Assembly (NCBI GenBank): GCA_029851415.1
Contig: CM056743.1
Location: 72,995,186 to 73,059,185 of the forward strand
DNA length: 64,000 nucleotides
Reading direction: 5' to 3'
Source: Eretmocerus hayati
Lineage: Eukaryota; Arthropoda; Insecta; Hymenoptera; Aphelinidae
The translations under genes and the position numbers were made by a program. Positions 1 through 11,599 of the stretch are shown here, piece after piece. How positions within the stretch are numbered: position 1 is the first letter of the stretch; every line of letters starts with the position of its first letter. A model generated the notes under the pieces. That model ran no database searches, was not told the origin of the DNA, and saw nothing but the letters and a program-made list of their open reading frames with translations.

Positions 1-1312
1 AAGCTGAACAACCATAGCTTATGATGATGAAGTGATATTAATATAGAAATATAGTTCGATCGTGTGCCCGTTCGCATCCCCTATCGTGTACCCGATCGTA
101 TGGCAAAGGTACAACTTCGGTCTCCCAACGTCACGAGGAGAGTGCTACCATGTGGCGGACCATGTATCGACACTATGCACGATCGTATGCTCGATCGAGA
201 GCACAATCGCATGCATGATCGTACGCACGATGTCACGCGACAGGCCGAGTGTCAATCTGACCTTGTCGCTACGAGACGTCATCTCACGACCGCACTCTCG
301 ATCCTCATCACGATCGTGTGCACGATCGTGTGGCCGATCGTATGCATGATCGTACGCATGATCTCACGCGACAGGCCAAGTGTCTAGTCAACCTCATCGC
401 TACGAGACGTCATGTCACGATCGTATGAAAGATCGTACGCACGATCGCTCTCAATATCGTGTACCCGATCGTATGTACGATCACATGCTCGATCGTTATC
501 ACGATCGTATGCACGATCTCGTGTCCGATCGTATGCATGATCGTACGCTTGAACTCGCGCGACATGCCGGGTGTCATTCCGACCTTGTTGCCACGAGACG
601 TCGTTTCACGATCGTTATCACGATCGTGTGCGTATCCGTACTTACTATCTCGCGTGACAGGCCGAGTGTCACTCCGACCTCGTCGCCACGAGTCGTCGTG
701 TCACGATCGCGTACACGATCGTACGTACGATCGCTATCATCGTATACACGATCGCATGCTCGATCGTTATCACGATCGTACGCACGATCTCCCGCGGCAG
801 GCCGAGTGTCGATCCGACCTCGTCGCCACGAGACGTCGTGTCACGATCGTTGTTACGATGGTAAGCACGATCGTGTGGCCGATCGTGTGCGTAATCTCAC
901 GCACTATCTCGCGTGACAGGCCGAGTGTCACTCTGACCTCGTCGCCATGAGTCGTCGTGTCACGATCGCGTACACGATCGTACGCACGATCGCTATCACG
1001 GTCGTGTACCCGATCGTATACACGATCGCATGCTCGATCGTTGTTACGGTGGTAAGCACAATCGTGTCGCCGATCGTATGCACGATCGTACGCACGATCT
1101 CGCGTGGCAGGCCGAATGTCGATCCAACCTCATCGAAACGAGCCGCCGTGTCACGATCGTGTACACGATCGTATACCCGATAGCATGCTCGATCGTCACC
1201 GAAACTAAAGAGCACGGTCGTGCACACGATCGAGTGTACGATCGTATGTACGATCTCACACACGTTTGGCTGTGCGATCGTGCGCACGATCGTATGTTAA
1301 AATTTTCAGTAG
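1..1312 (+). repeat. Left arm of B1: ACGATCGT palindrome array
   Basis: After a ~180-bp unique-looking end, the arm consists of spacers of about 8-16 bp between copies of the self-complementary octamer ACGATCGT and its variants. A longer motif is laid over this, containing GGCAGGCCGAGTGTCGATCC followed by GACCTCGTCGCCACGAGACG, repeated every ~130-250 bp. Long open frames run through it on both strands because of the composition. They are not treated as genes. Confidence 0.85.
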
Positions 1313-2733
1313 GGGTGACTGGGCAGCTCTTGAAAATGCCGAAATCAGTTTGGAAGACGCAATTCGTTGCTTGAATGAACATTTGAGGATCGTTTCAGAT
1401 GAACTAGCACCGGAAAAAACTATAAACCCGCGTAAAAATGATGCTCCTTAGAATGGGCCTGAGTTGAGGGTGCTCATGAATGAGCGAGACGCGACGCACA
1501 GGCGCTGGGAATGTATGCAACGCAACCAGCGCAAGTGTCCTGAACTTCAAAATCAGTACTTCCGGCTTAGCGAAGAGGTCAATCTGCACTTTGAGCAAGA
1601 GCGTAATTCCTTCCTTCAAAACCATCTTTCAGACGCTCTTGATCAGAATTAGAATATCTGGTAGGAGATGCGCAATCTCGGCCTCTTGCCCGAGAGTAAA
1701 GAGGAAGGACTCCACGGTTTCACACCGGATGAGTTGAACTCTCATTCCACGGGGGTTTCTGTTTTGCCTCACGAAGATATCAATGAAGCAATGGACGATA
1801 TTAACTCTGCACCAAATGAGGGGTTTAAATTTGAGCCCACAAATTTCAATGATGTAGTCCTTCATATTGAACATTTCTCCTCGCAGGCCCGCGGGGTGGA
1901 TGGGATCCCCCAGAGCGTGATCGCGAAGGCTCCCCCGGCAATTGGTGATCTAATCGGATTTATTTTCAATTCCCCTTTTGCTCTAGCATTTTTCCTGAGG
2001 CTTGGAAGCAAGCGCAGCTGATTGCATGGAAGAAGACTGCAGCTTCATCGACGGTCTCAGACTTCCGTCCCATAGTGCCGCTGTGCTCCCTTTCCAAGGT
2101 TTTGGAAAAAATTGCACATTACCAGATCACGGAATATTTGAAAGTAGAGAAACTTCTTAATCGCTTCCAGACCGGTATCAGTCAAAACCATAGCACCCAG
2201 ACAGCTTTACTAAAGTTGACGGATGACATCAGAGTGGGCTTTGGTAGGAAGATCACCTTACTCCTACTATTCGACTTTAGCAAGGCTTTCGACACAATAA
2301 CACCATCAAAGCTGTTGAGGAAGCTCCGAAACTTCAAATTTTCAAGATCGGCACTCCTGTGAATATAATCATACTCACAAGGCCGCACCCAAATAGTCAC
2401 TTCAAAATCCGGTAGTTCTGATTGGCTCGAAACCAATCTGGATGTTCCACAGGGATCCATTCTCGGGCCTTTACTCTTCAGCTTATATGTTAATGACTTA
2501 CCTGGTTTGCCAAACGGAAAGTCGGTATATCATCCATTTCATGAGGATGATCCCCAAATTCATCTTCAGGAAACTAAGATCAAGGAAGGCATCACTCGGC
2601 TGGGAGAAGTAGGACGACTAATTGCTGTATGGGCCAGAAGTTTTGGCCTGCGTCTCAACGCTGGCAAGACCAAGGCAATCTCTTCCAGCTCTGAGAGGAA
2701 TATCAAAGATCTGAAGAGAACGGACTCGCCAGG
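1313..2733 (+). pseudogene. CR1-like LINE ORF2 fragment (linker and N-terminal half of reverse transcriptase)
   Basis: This stretch is colinear with 19,385-20,810 of the better-preserved LINE at 16.4-21.5 kb. It begins at the shared GGCAGCTCTTGAAAATGC and ends near the shared GCCAGGG. The region before the RT, the first RT motifs (including LLLLFDFSKAFDTI) and part of the thumb are recognisable, but frameshifts and stops break it up. At the YADD position it reads FHEDDP, so the catalytic motif is lost. It starts exactly at the inner end of the foldback arm and stops at a junction where the same LINE family continues in the opposite orientation. It is a dead fragment used as cargo. Confidence 0.8.
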
Positions 2734-3180
2734 GTACTCTGCGCTATAAATACCCATTCCATCTCCGGAGAAGGTAACGGCGTCGATGTGGGTGATGCTG
2801 AAGGATGTTCCAAGGAGTTGGAGCTGTTGCTCGCCTCCATCTCAGCAGGGCTGTCCTCAGGTGATGTAGAAAGCAGCAACTGGGAGGCAGTAGTGAGCCG
2901 CTCATGTGTTTGCTGCTTTTGAATATTCGCGGGCTCTACTTTACTGGAGTCGTGGATGGTGGCGCCACGTGATGGGATTGAAACAACAGTTGGCGGAATA
3001 CCCCCCGCTAGCGCGAGCTGTGGACTCTCGGTGAATTGAGAGGTCCTGGTGGTGGGAATCTTCGCGCTACGTCGCACGCTGGTATGTTGCGGAGCAAGGG
3101 GAGGCAATCCAGACGCAGCACGCGTGCTGAGCCGCGTGTGTGAGTTGGGCTGATTACTCACACGTCTCTGCAAGTTCGAA
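2734..3180 (-). pseudogene. CR1-like LINE ORF1 fragment, inverted relative to the RT fragment
   Basis: On the minus strand this encodes the Ser/Thr/Pro-rich linker of LINE ORF1 and matches 17,010-17,470 closely. Shared peptides include SNQPNSHTRLS, SLALAGGIP-like text and PSRGATIHDSSK. It abuts the RT fragment, which has the opposite orientation, at about 2,733. On its 5' side it is interrupted at 3,181 by the poly(A) end of an R1-like element. The upstream PHD part is absent. No function is expected. It mainly records the rearrangement history. Confidence 0.8.
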
Positions 3181-3191
3181 TTTTTTTTTTT

Positions 3192-3657
3192 AGGTGGTTG
3201 TAGGGCAAACAACGCTGAGACGTTCTGCCGGGAAGCAACCCTTCGGCTTCTTCGGGTTGGTGAGGTCTCGGTCAATACGGCTTGTCCGTGCCCCCCCCCC
3301 CCAAAAAGTACCGGGCTGGGATCCGCATCGATACGGCCACCCCTCCCGATTAAAACCCTCTCATTTCTTCTCCGTTGGCATCGGCCATTGGACAAGCAAG
3401 AGATCCACCGAACTTACCAATCCGGCCCCGGGACCGCGTGAGCGATACTTTCGGACCGGCGACGTCTCGCGCTCTAGATGGAGCGGCTCTCTCTTCAACA
3501 CTCGCGGGTCTTGTTCCTCCTTCCTTGGTCTTTTCCCTGCTCTTCATTCTTCTTTCTTCGATCTTCTCTCTTCTCTCTTCTTTCTTCTTCCTTCCCTCTT
3601 CAAAGCATCATGTTCCTCCTCGAACAATTGGGACCTCTTTTGTTCCAGTTGACAGAC
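3192..3657 (-). other. 3' untranslated region of the R1-like element
   Basis: This region lies between the ORF2 stop (3,658-3,660) and the poly(A) run. A diverged second copy occurs at 11,612-12,035. Shared blocks include CGGGCTGG-ATCCGCATCGATACGGCC and the purine-rich stretch that reads as TCTTC repeats on the plus strand. It also holds a ~13-nt homopolymer of C on the plus strand near 3,290-3,302. Confidence 0.7.
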
Positions 3658-6206
3658 TCACTCTATTTCGCCTGCTTCGAGGCGCCTCACTTCTCTCTCT
3701 TGCTCCTCCTCGCGGGTCATCACCAGCTTGGAGTATCCGGTGAGTGTTTCCCATGTCTCCTGGTTGCGGAGCATGTACGGGACGAGATTTTCAGGTGTTA
3801 GTTGATCACCCAGTCATTCATCCAGCTCGGCGCGCTCTCTTTGGGTGTCACTGCACTTGAACAGGGCATGTTCAGCGTCATCCCAGTCATCCCCGCATGA
3901 CTGGCATGCTGGGATTGTCCTCTTCTTGAACCTGGTTAGATAGGAACCGAAGCAACCATGATCGCTCAGTGCCTGAGTCGTCCAGTAGTCCATCTCTCCG
4001 TGGGAACATTCCGTCCACTTGGCTCCGTCACGGATCGACCGGTGCGTCCATCTGCCATTTGCAAATGGCGAATCCCACTCAGTTTGCCACTGTTCGAGGA
4101 TGGTCTCCTTCTCGTTGTCGCGAATGATCTCCTTCATCGTCGGAGTGAGTACTCGTTCGGCTCCGATCACTTTCTGGCGGTCCCAGATCCTCACTCGCTC
4201 CGCGACGAGCAAGTGGATGGGCAGTGTACTCGTCAATACGTAAGCCGCATCTCCTGACTTCGCGCGGTAGGCACGGATACTTCTCAGGGCCGCTCCCCGG
4301 TGGACAGGCCCCATCCTCTTCTCGATGATGGTCTTCTCTACTCTCCTTCCCCACACGAGTGCACCGTAAAGCATGATAGAGGTGCTGACGGTGTTGAGAA
4401 GTGATCGCCTCTCTTCCTTGGGTCCCCCGATATTCGGCATCAGCCGTTGGAGCGCCGCACCGACCCTGCTCGCTTTCTAAGCGGCCTCCTGGATGTGCTC
4501 CTTGAACGACCACTTGCCGTCAAGCCATACGCCGAGGTATTTCAGCTCCATCTTGCGTGGGATCTCTTGCCCGTTGATGTAAAAGTGGGGCAAGTCAAAC
4601 TTCCTGCGTCTTGTGACAACGATTGCTTCGCACTCCTTGACAGCAAGCTCCAGGAGCCTGCTGATCATCCACTCGTACCTTAACTTTTGGTTATCAGGAC
4701 CAGCTCCTGGCGTTCCCACTTGTCCGGGAAAGTTCCCGCGCTCAGACAGATGTTGAAGAGGTCGGGGAGTAAATCTGGCTTGTATTCGAAGACCAGTTTC
4801 AGAGCCTCGTTTGGAATGCCGTCCAGGCCAGGGTCCTTGCCGTTTGGCAGCCTCTTCGCCGCTATGAATAGCTCTTGCAAAGTGAAGAGCGGGATGGGTC
4901 GTCCCTCTCCGGAGGGAATGTGACTCTAGGTTCTCCTTCTGGGAAGAGGTCTTCCACGATGCTGCGCAAGGTAGCTGCATCGGTCGGTGCTGGGTTGCCC
5001 TTCCGGGGTCGGACCTTGGACATCACCACGCGGTATGGCGTACCCCACGGGTCTTCATTAACCATGTCGCACAATTCACCCCAGCACTTCTCTTTGTTTT
5101 TCCGGATGGTTAGAACGAGATCCTCCCTCGCCTCTCTAATTCCCTGTCATCTTCCGCCAGTGATGGTCGTTTCAGCTTCCTTGATCGCCACGCGGTTCTG
5201 CTTTTCTTAATGCTCGTTCTTCGTAGAGCTTTCATCTCGTCGGTGATCCAGTATTCTGGTTTCCTCCAAGAGCATGATGTTGTCTTGCGAGGCATCGATG
5301 CATCACAAGCTCTTGTGATGGTGGTCGTCACCATATCCACAGCCTCGTCCGCGGTGATGTTCATCGGGAGATCTTCGGCTGTTTCTATCGATTTCCGGAA
5401 TTTTCCCTTATCCAGCTTGCGTACCTGCTACCCCGTCGGTCGCCTGCGTGTCGTCTGGCTCTGTCTGTCAGTCCTAAGCCGAAACCGAATATATCGATGG
5501 TCACTCAATGTTTCCGTGTCCAGGACCTCCCACGATGTCATACGTCCCACGAGTGACGGGCTCATGAACGTCAGGTCGAAGACCGATGACGAACCTCCCT
5601 CCCAGGACCGAGTGTCGTGCCGGTAATAGGTGATGACCCCCGTCTCGTTCGCAAGGACTAATCCTAATGCCTCCATGGCATCAGCGAGTATTACCTCCCG
5701 TCTATCGCGCGGCCCCCCGCTCCAAGTCGGTTCCTTGGAGTTAAAATCCCTCGCGATCATAACTGGGCCCCCCCTCCAATTGCCTCACATCCTCTTCTAG
5801 GTGATGGAGCTCGTCTTCGAATTCGTGCGTCTTGAGCGACTGCGAATAGTAGCAACTGTAGATTGCTGTGCCCCCTATGGTCTTCCGAGCGAAACCGCGG
5901 CCACCAACAGCTGGTCCAGTCTCACGGATCGCAGGATTCATGATCTGGATTACAGCGGTCCTCCAGTGATCGAATGTGGATCGAGAGAATTCGCGCTTCC
6001 GAGGCGGTTCGGAGATGATCAGAACATCGATCCCTTATTCTTTGGCAACAGAGTGTAGGAGACCGTCTGCGTCCCCGCTCTTCCTGAGGTTGGCTTGGAT
6101 GAAACTAGCCAATTCTTCCCTTCCTGCGTCTATATGTGGCTCTCGCTTTCTGGTACGCAGTGCAGTTGCTGGCCCCAGATCTGTGGTCAGATTTGGACCT
6201 GATCGC
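3658..6206 (-). pseudogene. R1-like ORF2: endonuclease, truncated RT and C-terminal CCHC region
   Basis: Read 5' to 3' on the minus strand. The endonuclease runs from about 6,190 to 5,430, with an FIQANLRKSG start, a SEPPRK motif holding the catalytic Glu, DFNSKEPTW and LSDHRYIRF. The Gly before DFN is replaced. RT then begins with NGKDPGLDGIPNEALK and runs to ELVLITK near 4,684, where sequence from much further downstream (RLLELAVKECEAIVV, then KYLGVWLDGKWSF) is joined directly. The palm with the YADD box is therefore deleted. The C-terminus keeps an R1-type DYWTTQALSDHGCFG followed by CQSCGDDWDDAEH. A stop at ~3,814 interrupts the last ~50 codons. EN and RT normally carry out target-primed reverse transcription. 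Here the enzyme is clearly inactive. Confidence 0.8.
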
Positions 6207-6209
6207 CGC

Positions 6210-7910
6210 TTAGCTTAGGCATTTTGGTTTTCTCTTGCAAGTCTCAGCAAGGTGCCTTGGTTCGCCGCATTGGAAGCAGAGTTTTGGTTTCTGTTCCTCT
6301 TTCCTCTGTTCTTTGCACCCCGAGGCCTTGTGGCCGTACTCTGAGCAGTTATAGCACCGCGGGATGCCACCTTTCTCGCGGATCCTGACTCTGCCCCATC
6401 CAACCTTGGGCTCCTTCCAGTCGAGGAGATGGTGGGCCAGTCTCGTTGCGATCGAGACAACAGCAGTTTGGGTGCCGCGGTAGCCACTCCGGATGGACTG
6501 GACTACAACAGCCCCCTTTTCGTTCTCTGGTAGGGCCTTCGCGAGGTCATCCCGCACCTTGATTATGTCGACATCTTAGTCGACTCCGAGCACCTCGAGG
6601 GTCGTACTGTTCGCTAGACAGTGGACAGCTCCTTCTTGCCCGACGACTGGTACCAAGGCTGCCTTGACGGCGGCGACATCGGTGCCCTTCTTGAATTGAG
6701 GAAGGACTTGGCCTTCTTGGGTCTTGCGGATGCCCGTGACCTTAGAGCCCACTCCTTCATCGAGGTCATCCATTTTATCCTGCGCAGCATGTCTGCGTAG
6801 GTTAGCCCACCTTTGTTGGCCGTGACGAGGACGGCTTCGGGCTTTACCCGTTTTGGTTTCATCTTCGCCTTTTTCCCAGCGGTGCCATTTGTTCTACCAC
6901 TCTTCTTCACGCTGTTTGCCTTCTTTTTCGACACCACTCCCTTCCAAGGCTCATTCTGCTCTAGCCGATTGGGCGTTGATGTCGAGCGTGGTGTTCCGGA
7001 ACCTCCCGGTGGAGGTCCGTATCGCGTCCCCTTCGTGCCGCGCTGCTGCCCCGGTCGCGATCCCGGTTTCCCTGCCCCCCTTCCCTGGTAGACATTACCT
7101 GACGCGGCCAGTTTTTTCATGATCGGAGGCTGCACGTTCCTCCTCGCTATCAGGGTCTTTTCCGTTTCGAGCAGCGATGTTTCGAAAGCAGCCCGCTTTG
7201 CCTTGTCTGTCGCAAGTAGGCCTTCGAGCGCGTGGCCTATCTTCTTGAGCTCTTAGATGTCACCGTTGGTCCCTTTTGGATTGCTGGAAAGGACTCGGCT
7301 ATTCCTATAACGAAGTTCGAGTGTTCGAGGAGGAGATATGTCTTCTCCTCCGTCTCTTCCCGGCACGTTTTCAGGTCTTCCCATTTCCCCATGAGATCGC
7401 CTGCCTCGTTTCCACTCCTCTGTCGTTCCGCATCTCTGGTTGAGGGGATGTGGTCAATCTCCATCCCATCAGGCACCTCATCGTGCACTCCCCTCTCGAG
7501 CGAACCGTTTTCAGGAGTCAGGAACGTTTTGTTCTCCTGGGAACCAATAGTAGTTTCGGGGTCGCTCGAGCCTGAGTTCAAGTTGACGACGTCATCAACC
7601 TCGATAATGGGTTACGTGATCTGGATCCTGATTGCGGGGTTGATCTTCAGCAGCTTCTCTGCCGCCACTCGTGCTTCTGCTGCAACCTTCGCGTTCATCC
7701 CTCGTTGGCTCGGAAATGTGAGCTTTGATTGTTTGAGCACTCGCTTCTCTGATCCGTGACTCGGGCCCTTTCTCTTCCTATTAGGGGTGAGCTCAGCTTC
7801 TCCATGGTGTGAGATTTCTCTCCCACTCCTCCCACCTGCAGCGTATTTTCATCGCTTGTAGCTGTACGCGTGATTCCACCAGACAAGTGTACTTGTGGCG
7901 CGTTTTGCAT
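6210..7910 (-). pseudogene. R1-like ORF1 (gag-like) with two CCHC zinc knuckles
   Basis: The C-terminal part (6,210-6,557) encodes CYNCSEYGHKASGC and CFQCGEPRHLAETC, both CX2CX4HX4C knuckles typical of R1-clade ORF1 proteins. Upstream open stretches on the same strand (6,614-7,135; 7,237-7,581; 7,695-7,910) are in different frames and are rich in Lys, Arg, Ser and Gly, as expected for the N-terminal half of such a protein. At least three frame disruptions separate them. In the intact family, ORF1 packages element RNA. The start codon cannot be fixed from this broken copy. Confidence 0.65.
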
Positions 7911-7984
7911 CGTTGCCCCCCCCCCCCCAGGATCCGAATGGGGCCCCGCTTTACTTTGAGAATTTGCAAGTTAGTATTCTCCTT

Positions 7985-9258
7985 CTCTCCCTACTGAAAA
8001 TTTCAACATACGATCGTGCACACGATCGTACAGCCGAACGTGTGTGAGATCGTACAAACGATCGTACACACGATCGTGTGCATGACCGTGCTCTTCAGTT
8101 TCGGTGACGATCGTGCCACGATCGTGGTAACAATCGTACCACGATCCTGATAACGATCGAGCATGCTATCGGGTATACGATCGGGTATACGATCGTGTAC
8201 ACGATCGTGACACGACGGCTCGTGGCGACGAGGTTGGATCGAAACTCGGCCTGCCGCGCGAGATCGTGCGTACGATCGTGCATACGATTGGCCGCACGCT
8301 TGTGCTCACCACCGTAACAACGATCGAGCATGCGATCGTGTATACGATCGGGTACACGACCGTGGTAGCGATCGTGACACGACGTCTCGTGGCGACGAGG
8401 TCGGATCGACACTCGGCCTGCCGCGGGAGATCGTGCGTACGATCGTGCATACGATCGGCCACACGATCGTGATAACGATCGAGCATGCGATCGTGTATAC
8501 GATCGGGTACACGACCGTGATAGCGATCGTGCGTACGATCATGTACGCGATCGTGTCACGACGACTCGTGGCGACGGGGTCGGAGTGACACTCGGCCTGT
8601 CACGCGAGATAGTGCGTACGATTACGCACACGATCGTGATAACGATCGTAAAACGACGTCTGGTGGCAACAAGGTCGGAATGACACTCGGCATGTCGCGC
8701 GAGTTCAAGCGTACGATCATGCATACGATCGGACACGAGATCGTGCATACGATCGTGATAACGATCGAGCATGCGATCGTATATACGATCGGGCACACGA
8801 TATTGAGAGCGATCGTGCGTACGATCTTTCGTACGATCGTGACATGACGTCTCGTAGCGATGAGGTTGACTAGACACTTGGCTTGTCGCGTGAGATCATG
8901 CGTACGATCAAGCATACGATCGGCCACACGATCGTGCACATGATCGTGATGAGGATCGAGAGTGCCATCGTGAGATGACGTCTCGTAGCGACAAGGTCAG
9001 ATCGACACTCGGCCTGTCGCGTGACATTGTGCGTACGATCATGCATGCGATTGTTGCTCTCGATCGAGCATACGATCGTGCATAGTGTCGATATATGGTC
9101 CGCCACATGGTAGCACTCTCCTCTTGACGTTGGGAGACTGAAGTTGTACCTGTGCTATACGATCGGGTACACGATAGGGGATGCGAACGGGCACACGATC
9201 GAACTATAATTCTATATTAATATCACTTCATCATCATAAGCTATGGTTGTTCAGCTTG
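7985..9258 (-). repeat. Right arm of B1: inverted GATCGT palindrome array
   Basis: This is the reverse complement of 1-1,312, with small length differences in the subrepeat array. It begins at the inner end CCCTACTGAAAATTTC and finishes at GGTTGTTCAGCTT. It contains the same longer motif (TCGTGGCGACGAGGTCGGAT and ACTCGGCCTGCCGCG) at intervals. Apparent open frames are compositional. Confidence 0.85.
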
Positions 9259-10718
9259 AAATTAACTCAGTTCATAGAAAATGCTGAGCATACTTAAATG
9301 TGCATATCATAGCCACATGAATATGCCTCTTGATACTAACTCATGCATGAAGAAGGCAGGTAACTGATGATGTACTATTTATTTTATCACGTCTGGATTC
9401 TATTTCCTTGTTAATGTTTCGCTCTAATAAATATATTCAAGGATATAGAGAGCTGGAAAACATGGATTGAGGTTTGCCATTGGTGCACAGAGTTCCCATC
9501 AAGTGTTGATGATCATACATCACTGGCAACCCTAATTCTCCAAGCTTGCATGTGCAAGTGCTAATCAATACTCGATGGAAACTTTATGCACCAATAGCAA
9601 ACTACAGTGGATGCGTTCAAGATGCCTAGTCTTGGTTATATGGATCAGAACAGCGCACTAGCAAGTGGATTAGATCCATGAATGACGGAGATGAATAGTA
9701 CATCATGAATGACGTGCCTTCTCGATGCATATGTTAGCATCAAGAGGCATATTCATGTGGCTATGACAGGCGCATTTATGTATGCTTAGCATGTTCCATG
9801 ACTTATCCTCATCTTAAACCGACTTACTATAGCATATGACGATGAACTGTCTCAGCTCAGAATTAAGACACTCCATAGAAAATGCTGAGGATACATCAAC
9901 ATGCATATTACAGCCACATAAATATGCCTCTTGATACTAACTCATTGGTGCACAAAGCTTCCATCGAGTGCAGATTAGCACTTGCACATGCAAGCTTGGA
10001 GAATTAGGGTTGCCAGTGATGTATGCTCATCAACACTTGATGGAAACTTCATGCACCAATAGAAAACGACAGTCCTTGCATCAAAATTTCCTATGTCTTG
10101 GGATATACATATGGAAACAGAGCATTAGCAAGGAGATGGAATCCATACATGATGGAAATGAATAGTACATCATGAGTAAACTGCCTTTTCTATGCATATG
10201 TGACATGAAGAGCCATATTCATGCGGCTATCATATTCACATTCAAGTATGCTCAGCATTTCCTATAAACTGTTCTGATCTTGAGGTGAATGACTTGATCA
10301 TCATGAGTTATGGTAATTCAGCTTAAGATTAGAACAGTTCATAGAACATGCTGAGCATACATGGATGTACATGTCATAGCCACATGTATATGTCTCCTGA
10401 TACTAATATATGCATAGAAGAGGCAGGTCGCTCATGATGATTTATCTTTGTCATTCATGGATCTCATTCTCTTGCTAATACGCTTTGATTCATATAATGA
10501 AGGGCATACGAATCCTGAACGCATTCACTGTGGTTTCCCATTGGTGCACAAGGATTTCATCCAGTGCTGATCAGCACTTGTACATACAAGCTTGGGGAAT
10601 TAGAGTTGTAGGTGATGTATGCTCATCAACTTTTGATGGAAACTTTGTGCACCAACGGCAAACCTCAATCCATGTTCATTCTAATTCTCTATATCCTTAA
10701 ATATTCACACCCACACCC

Positions 10719-10791
<73 letters not shown>

Positions 10792-10969
10792 AATATATAT
10801 GAGCGAAGCATCAGCAAGGGAATAGGATCCATACGTGATAAAATAGATAGTACATCATATGTGACCTGCCTTTCTTATGCATGAGTTAGTATCAAGAGGC
10901 ATATTCATGTGGCTATGATATGCACATTTATGTATGTTCAGCATTTTCTTTGAACTGTATTAACATGGA
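9259..10969. repeat. Three tandem palindromic units between the two GATCGT composites
   Basis: Forward copies of ATGCTGAGCATAC near 9,280, 9,883 and 10,347 pair with inverted copies near 9,787, 10,247 and 10,930. This defines three foldback units of roughly 400-620 bp. The stems include CATATTCATGTGGCTATGA and GATACTAACTCATGCAT. The centres contain TTGGTGCACA with (A/T)GATGAGCATAC. The short spacers between units resemble the outer ends of the GATCGT arms (TTATGGTAATTCAGCTT), so the big composites appear to occupy spacer positions of this array. I see no coding sequence. Confidence 0.7.
10706..10801. repeat. (CA)n microsatellite with adjoining (TA)n
   Basis: CACACC-type hexamers grade into about 50 bp of uninterrupted AC dinucleotides (about 10,731-10,780), then ATATATATATAAATATATAT. 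It sits in the loop of the third palindromic unit. Confidence 0.95.
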
Positions 10970-11598
10970 GCTGAACAACCATAGCTTATGATAATATAGT
11001 GATATTGATATAGTAATACTGCTTGATCGTATGCCCGTTCGCGTCCCTGATTGTGTACCCGATCGCATTACAGGTACAACGTCGTTCTCCCCTCGCCACT
11101 AGGTGACGCCATGCCACGGTGGCGGACTATGTATCAACTCTACGCACGATCGTATCTGCGATCGTGAAATTGATCGTATGCACGACCGTAAGCACGATCT
11201 TATGCATGATCGTACGCACGAAGTTCGCCGCCACGAAACGTCGTGTCACGATCGTGTACATGATCGTAGACCCGATCGTATACCCGATAGCATGCTCGAT
11301 CGTTATCACGATCGTACGCACGATCTCGCGCGGCAGGCCGAGTGTCGATCCGACCTCGTCGCCACGAGACATCGTGTCACGAGCGCGTACACGATCGTAG
11401 GCACGATCGCTGTCAAGATCGTGTACCCGATCGTATACGCGATAGCATGCTTGATCGTTATCACGATCGTGGCACGATCGTCACCGAAACTGGAGAACAC
11501 GATAGTGCACACGATCCCCGCACGATCGTATGGACGATCTCACACTCGTTTGTATGTACGATCGTGCGCACGATCGTATGTTGAAATTTTCAGTAGGG
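10970..11598 (+). repeat. Left arm of second composite B2 (shorter GATCGT array)
   Basis: It opens with GAGCTGAACAACCATAGC and ends with the same inner terminus as B1 (AAATTTTCAGTAGGG). The array is about half as long as in B1. No matching right arm occurs in the window, so B2 is broken, or its right half was lost when the LINE 5' region at 11,600-12,595 was joined. Confidence 0.8.
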
Positions 11599-11599
11599 C

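Larger units (their letters stand above)
3181..7984 (-). mobile_element. R1-clade non-LTR retrotransposon, internally deleted
   Basis: A minus-strand element with an ORF1 carrying CCHC zinc knuckles, an ORF2 with apurinic-type endonuclease and RT remnants, a ~470-bp 3' untranslated region and a terminal A run (T run at ~3,181-3,192). Its 5' end abuts the inner end of the right foldback arm at ~7,984. It lies inside the LINE ORF1 region, immediately beyond the point where the intact LINE has a (GA)n tract. R1-clade elements are characteristic of arthropods. The RT catalytic core is missing, so this copy could not move on its own. Confidence 0.8.
1..9258. mobile_element. Foldback-type composite element B1 with long GATCGT-rich arms and retrotransposon cargo
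   Basis: The first ~1.3 kb and 7,985-9,258 are inverted copies of each other. The outer ends match (AAGCTGAACAACCATAGC at position 1 and its reverse complement ending at 9,258), and both inner ends read TTTTCAGTAGGG. The interior (1,313-7,984) holds no gene of its own that I can see. It contains pieces of a CR1-like LINE and an R1-like element. Long arms built of short subrepeats around variable cargo resemble Drosophila FB or sea-urchin TU foldback elements. The assignment is by architecture only, because no transposase was found. The true outer boundary may lie left of the window, since the array at 9,259-10,969 repeats the same end sequences. Confidence 0.6.

Noticed and set aside
62..1374. 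Long open frames through the left GATCGT array (for example MHDRTHDL-type repeats)
   Set aside because: They arise on both strands and in several frames from the repeat composition and show no protein-family pattern.
8095..9108. Open frames in the right GATCGT array
   Set aside because: Mirror images of the left-arm frames. Compositional.
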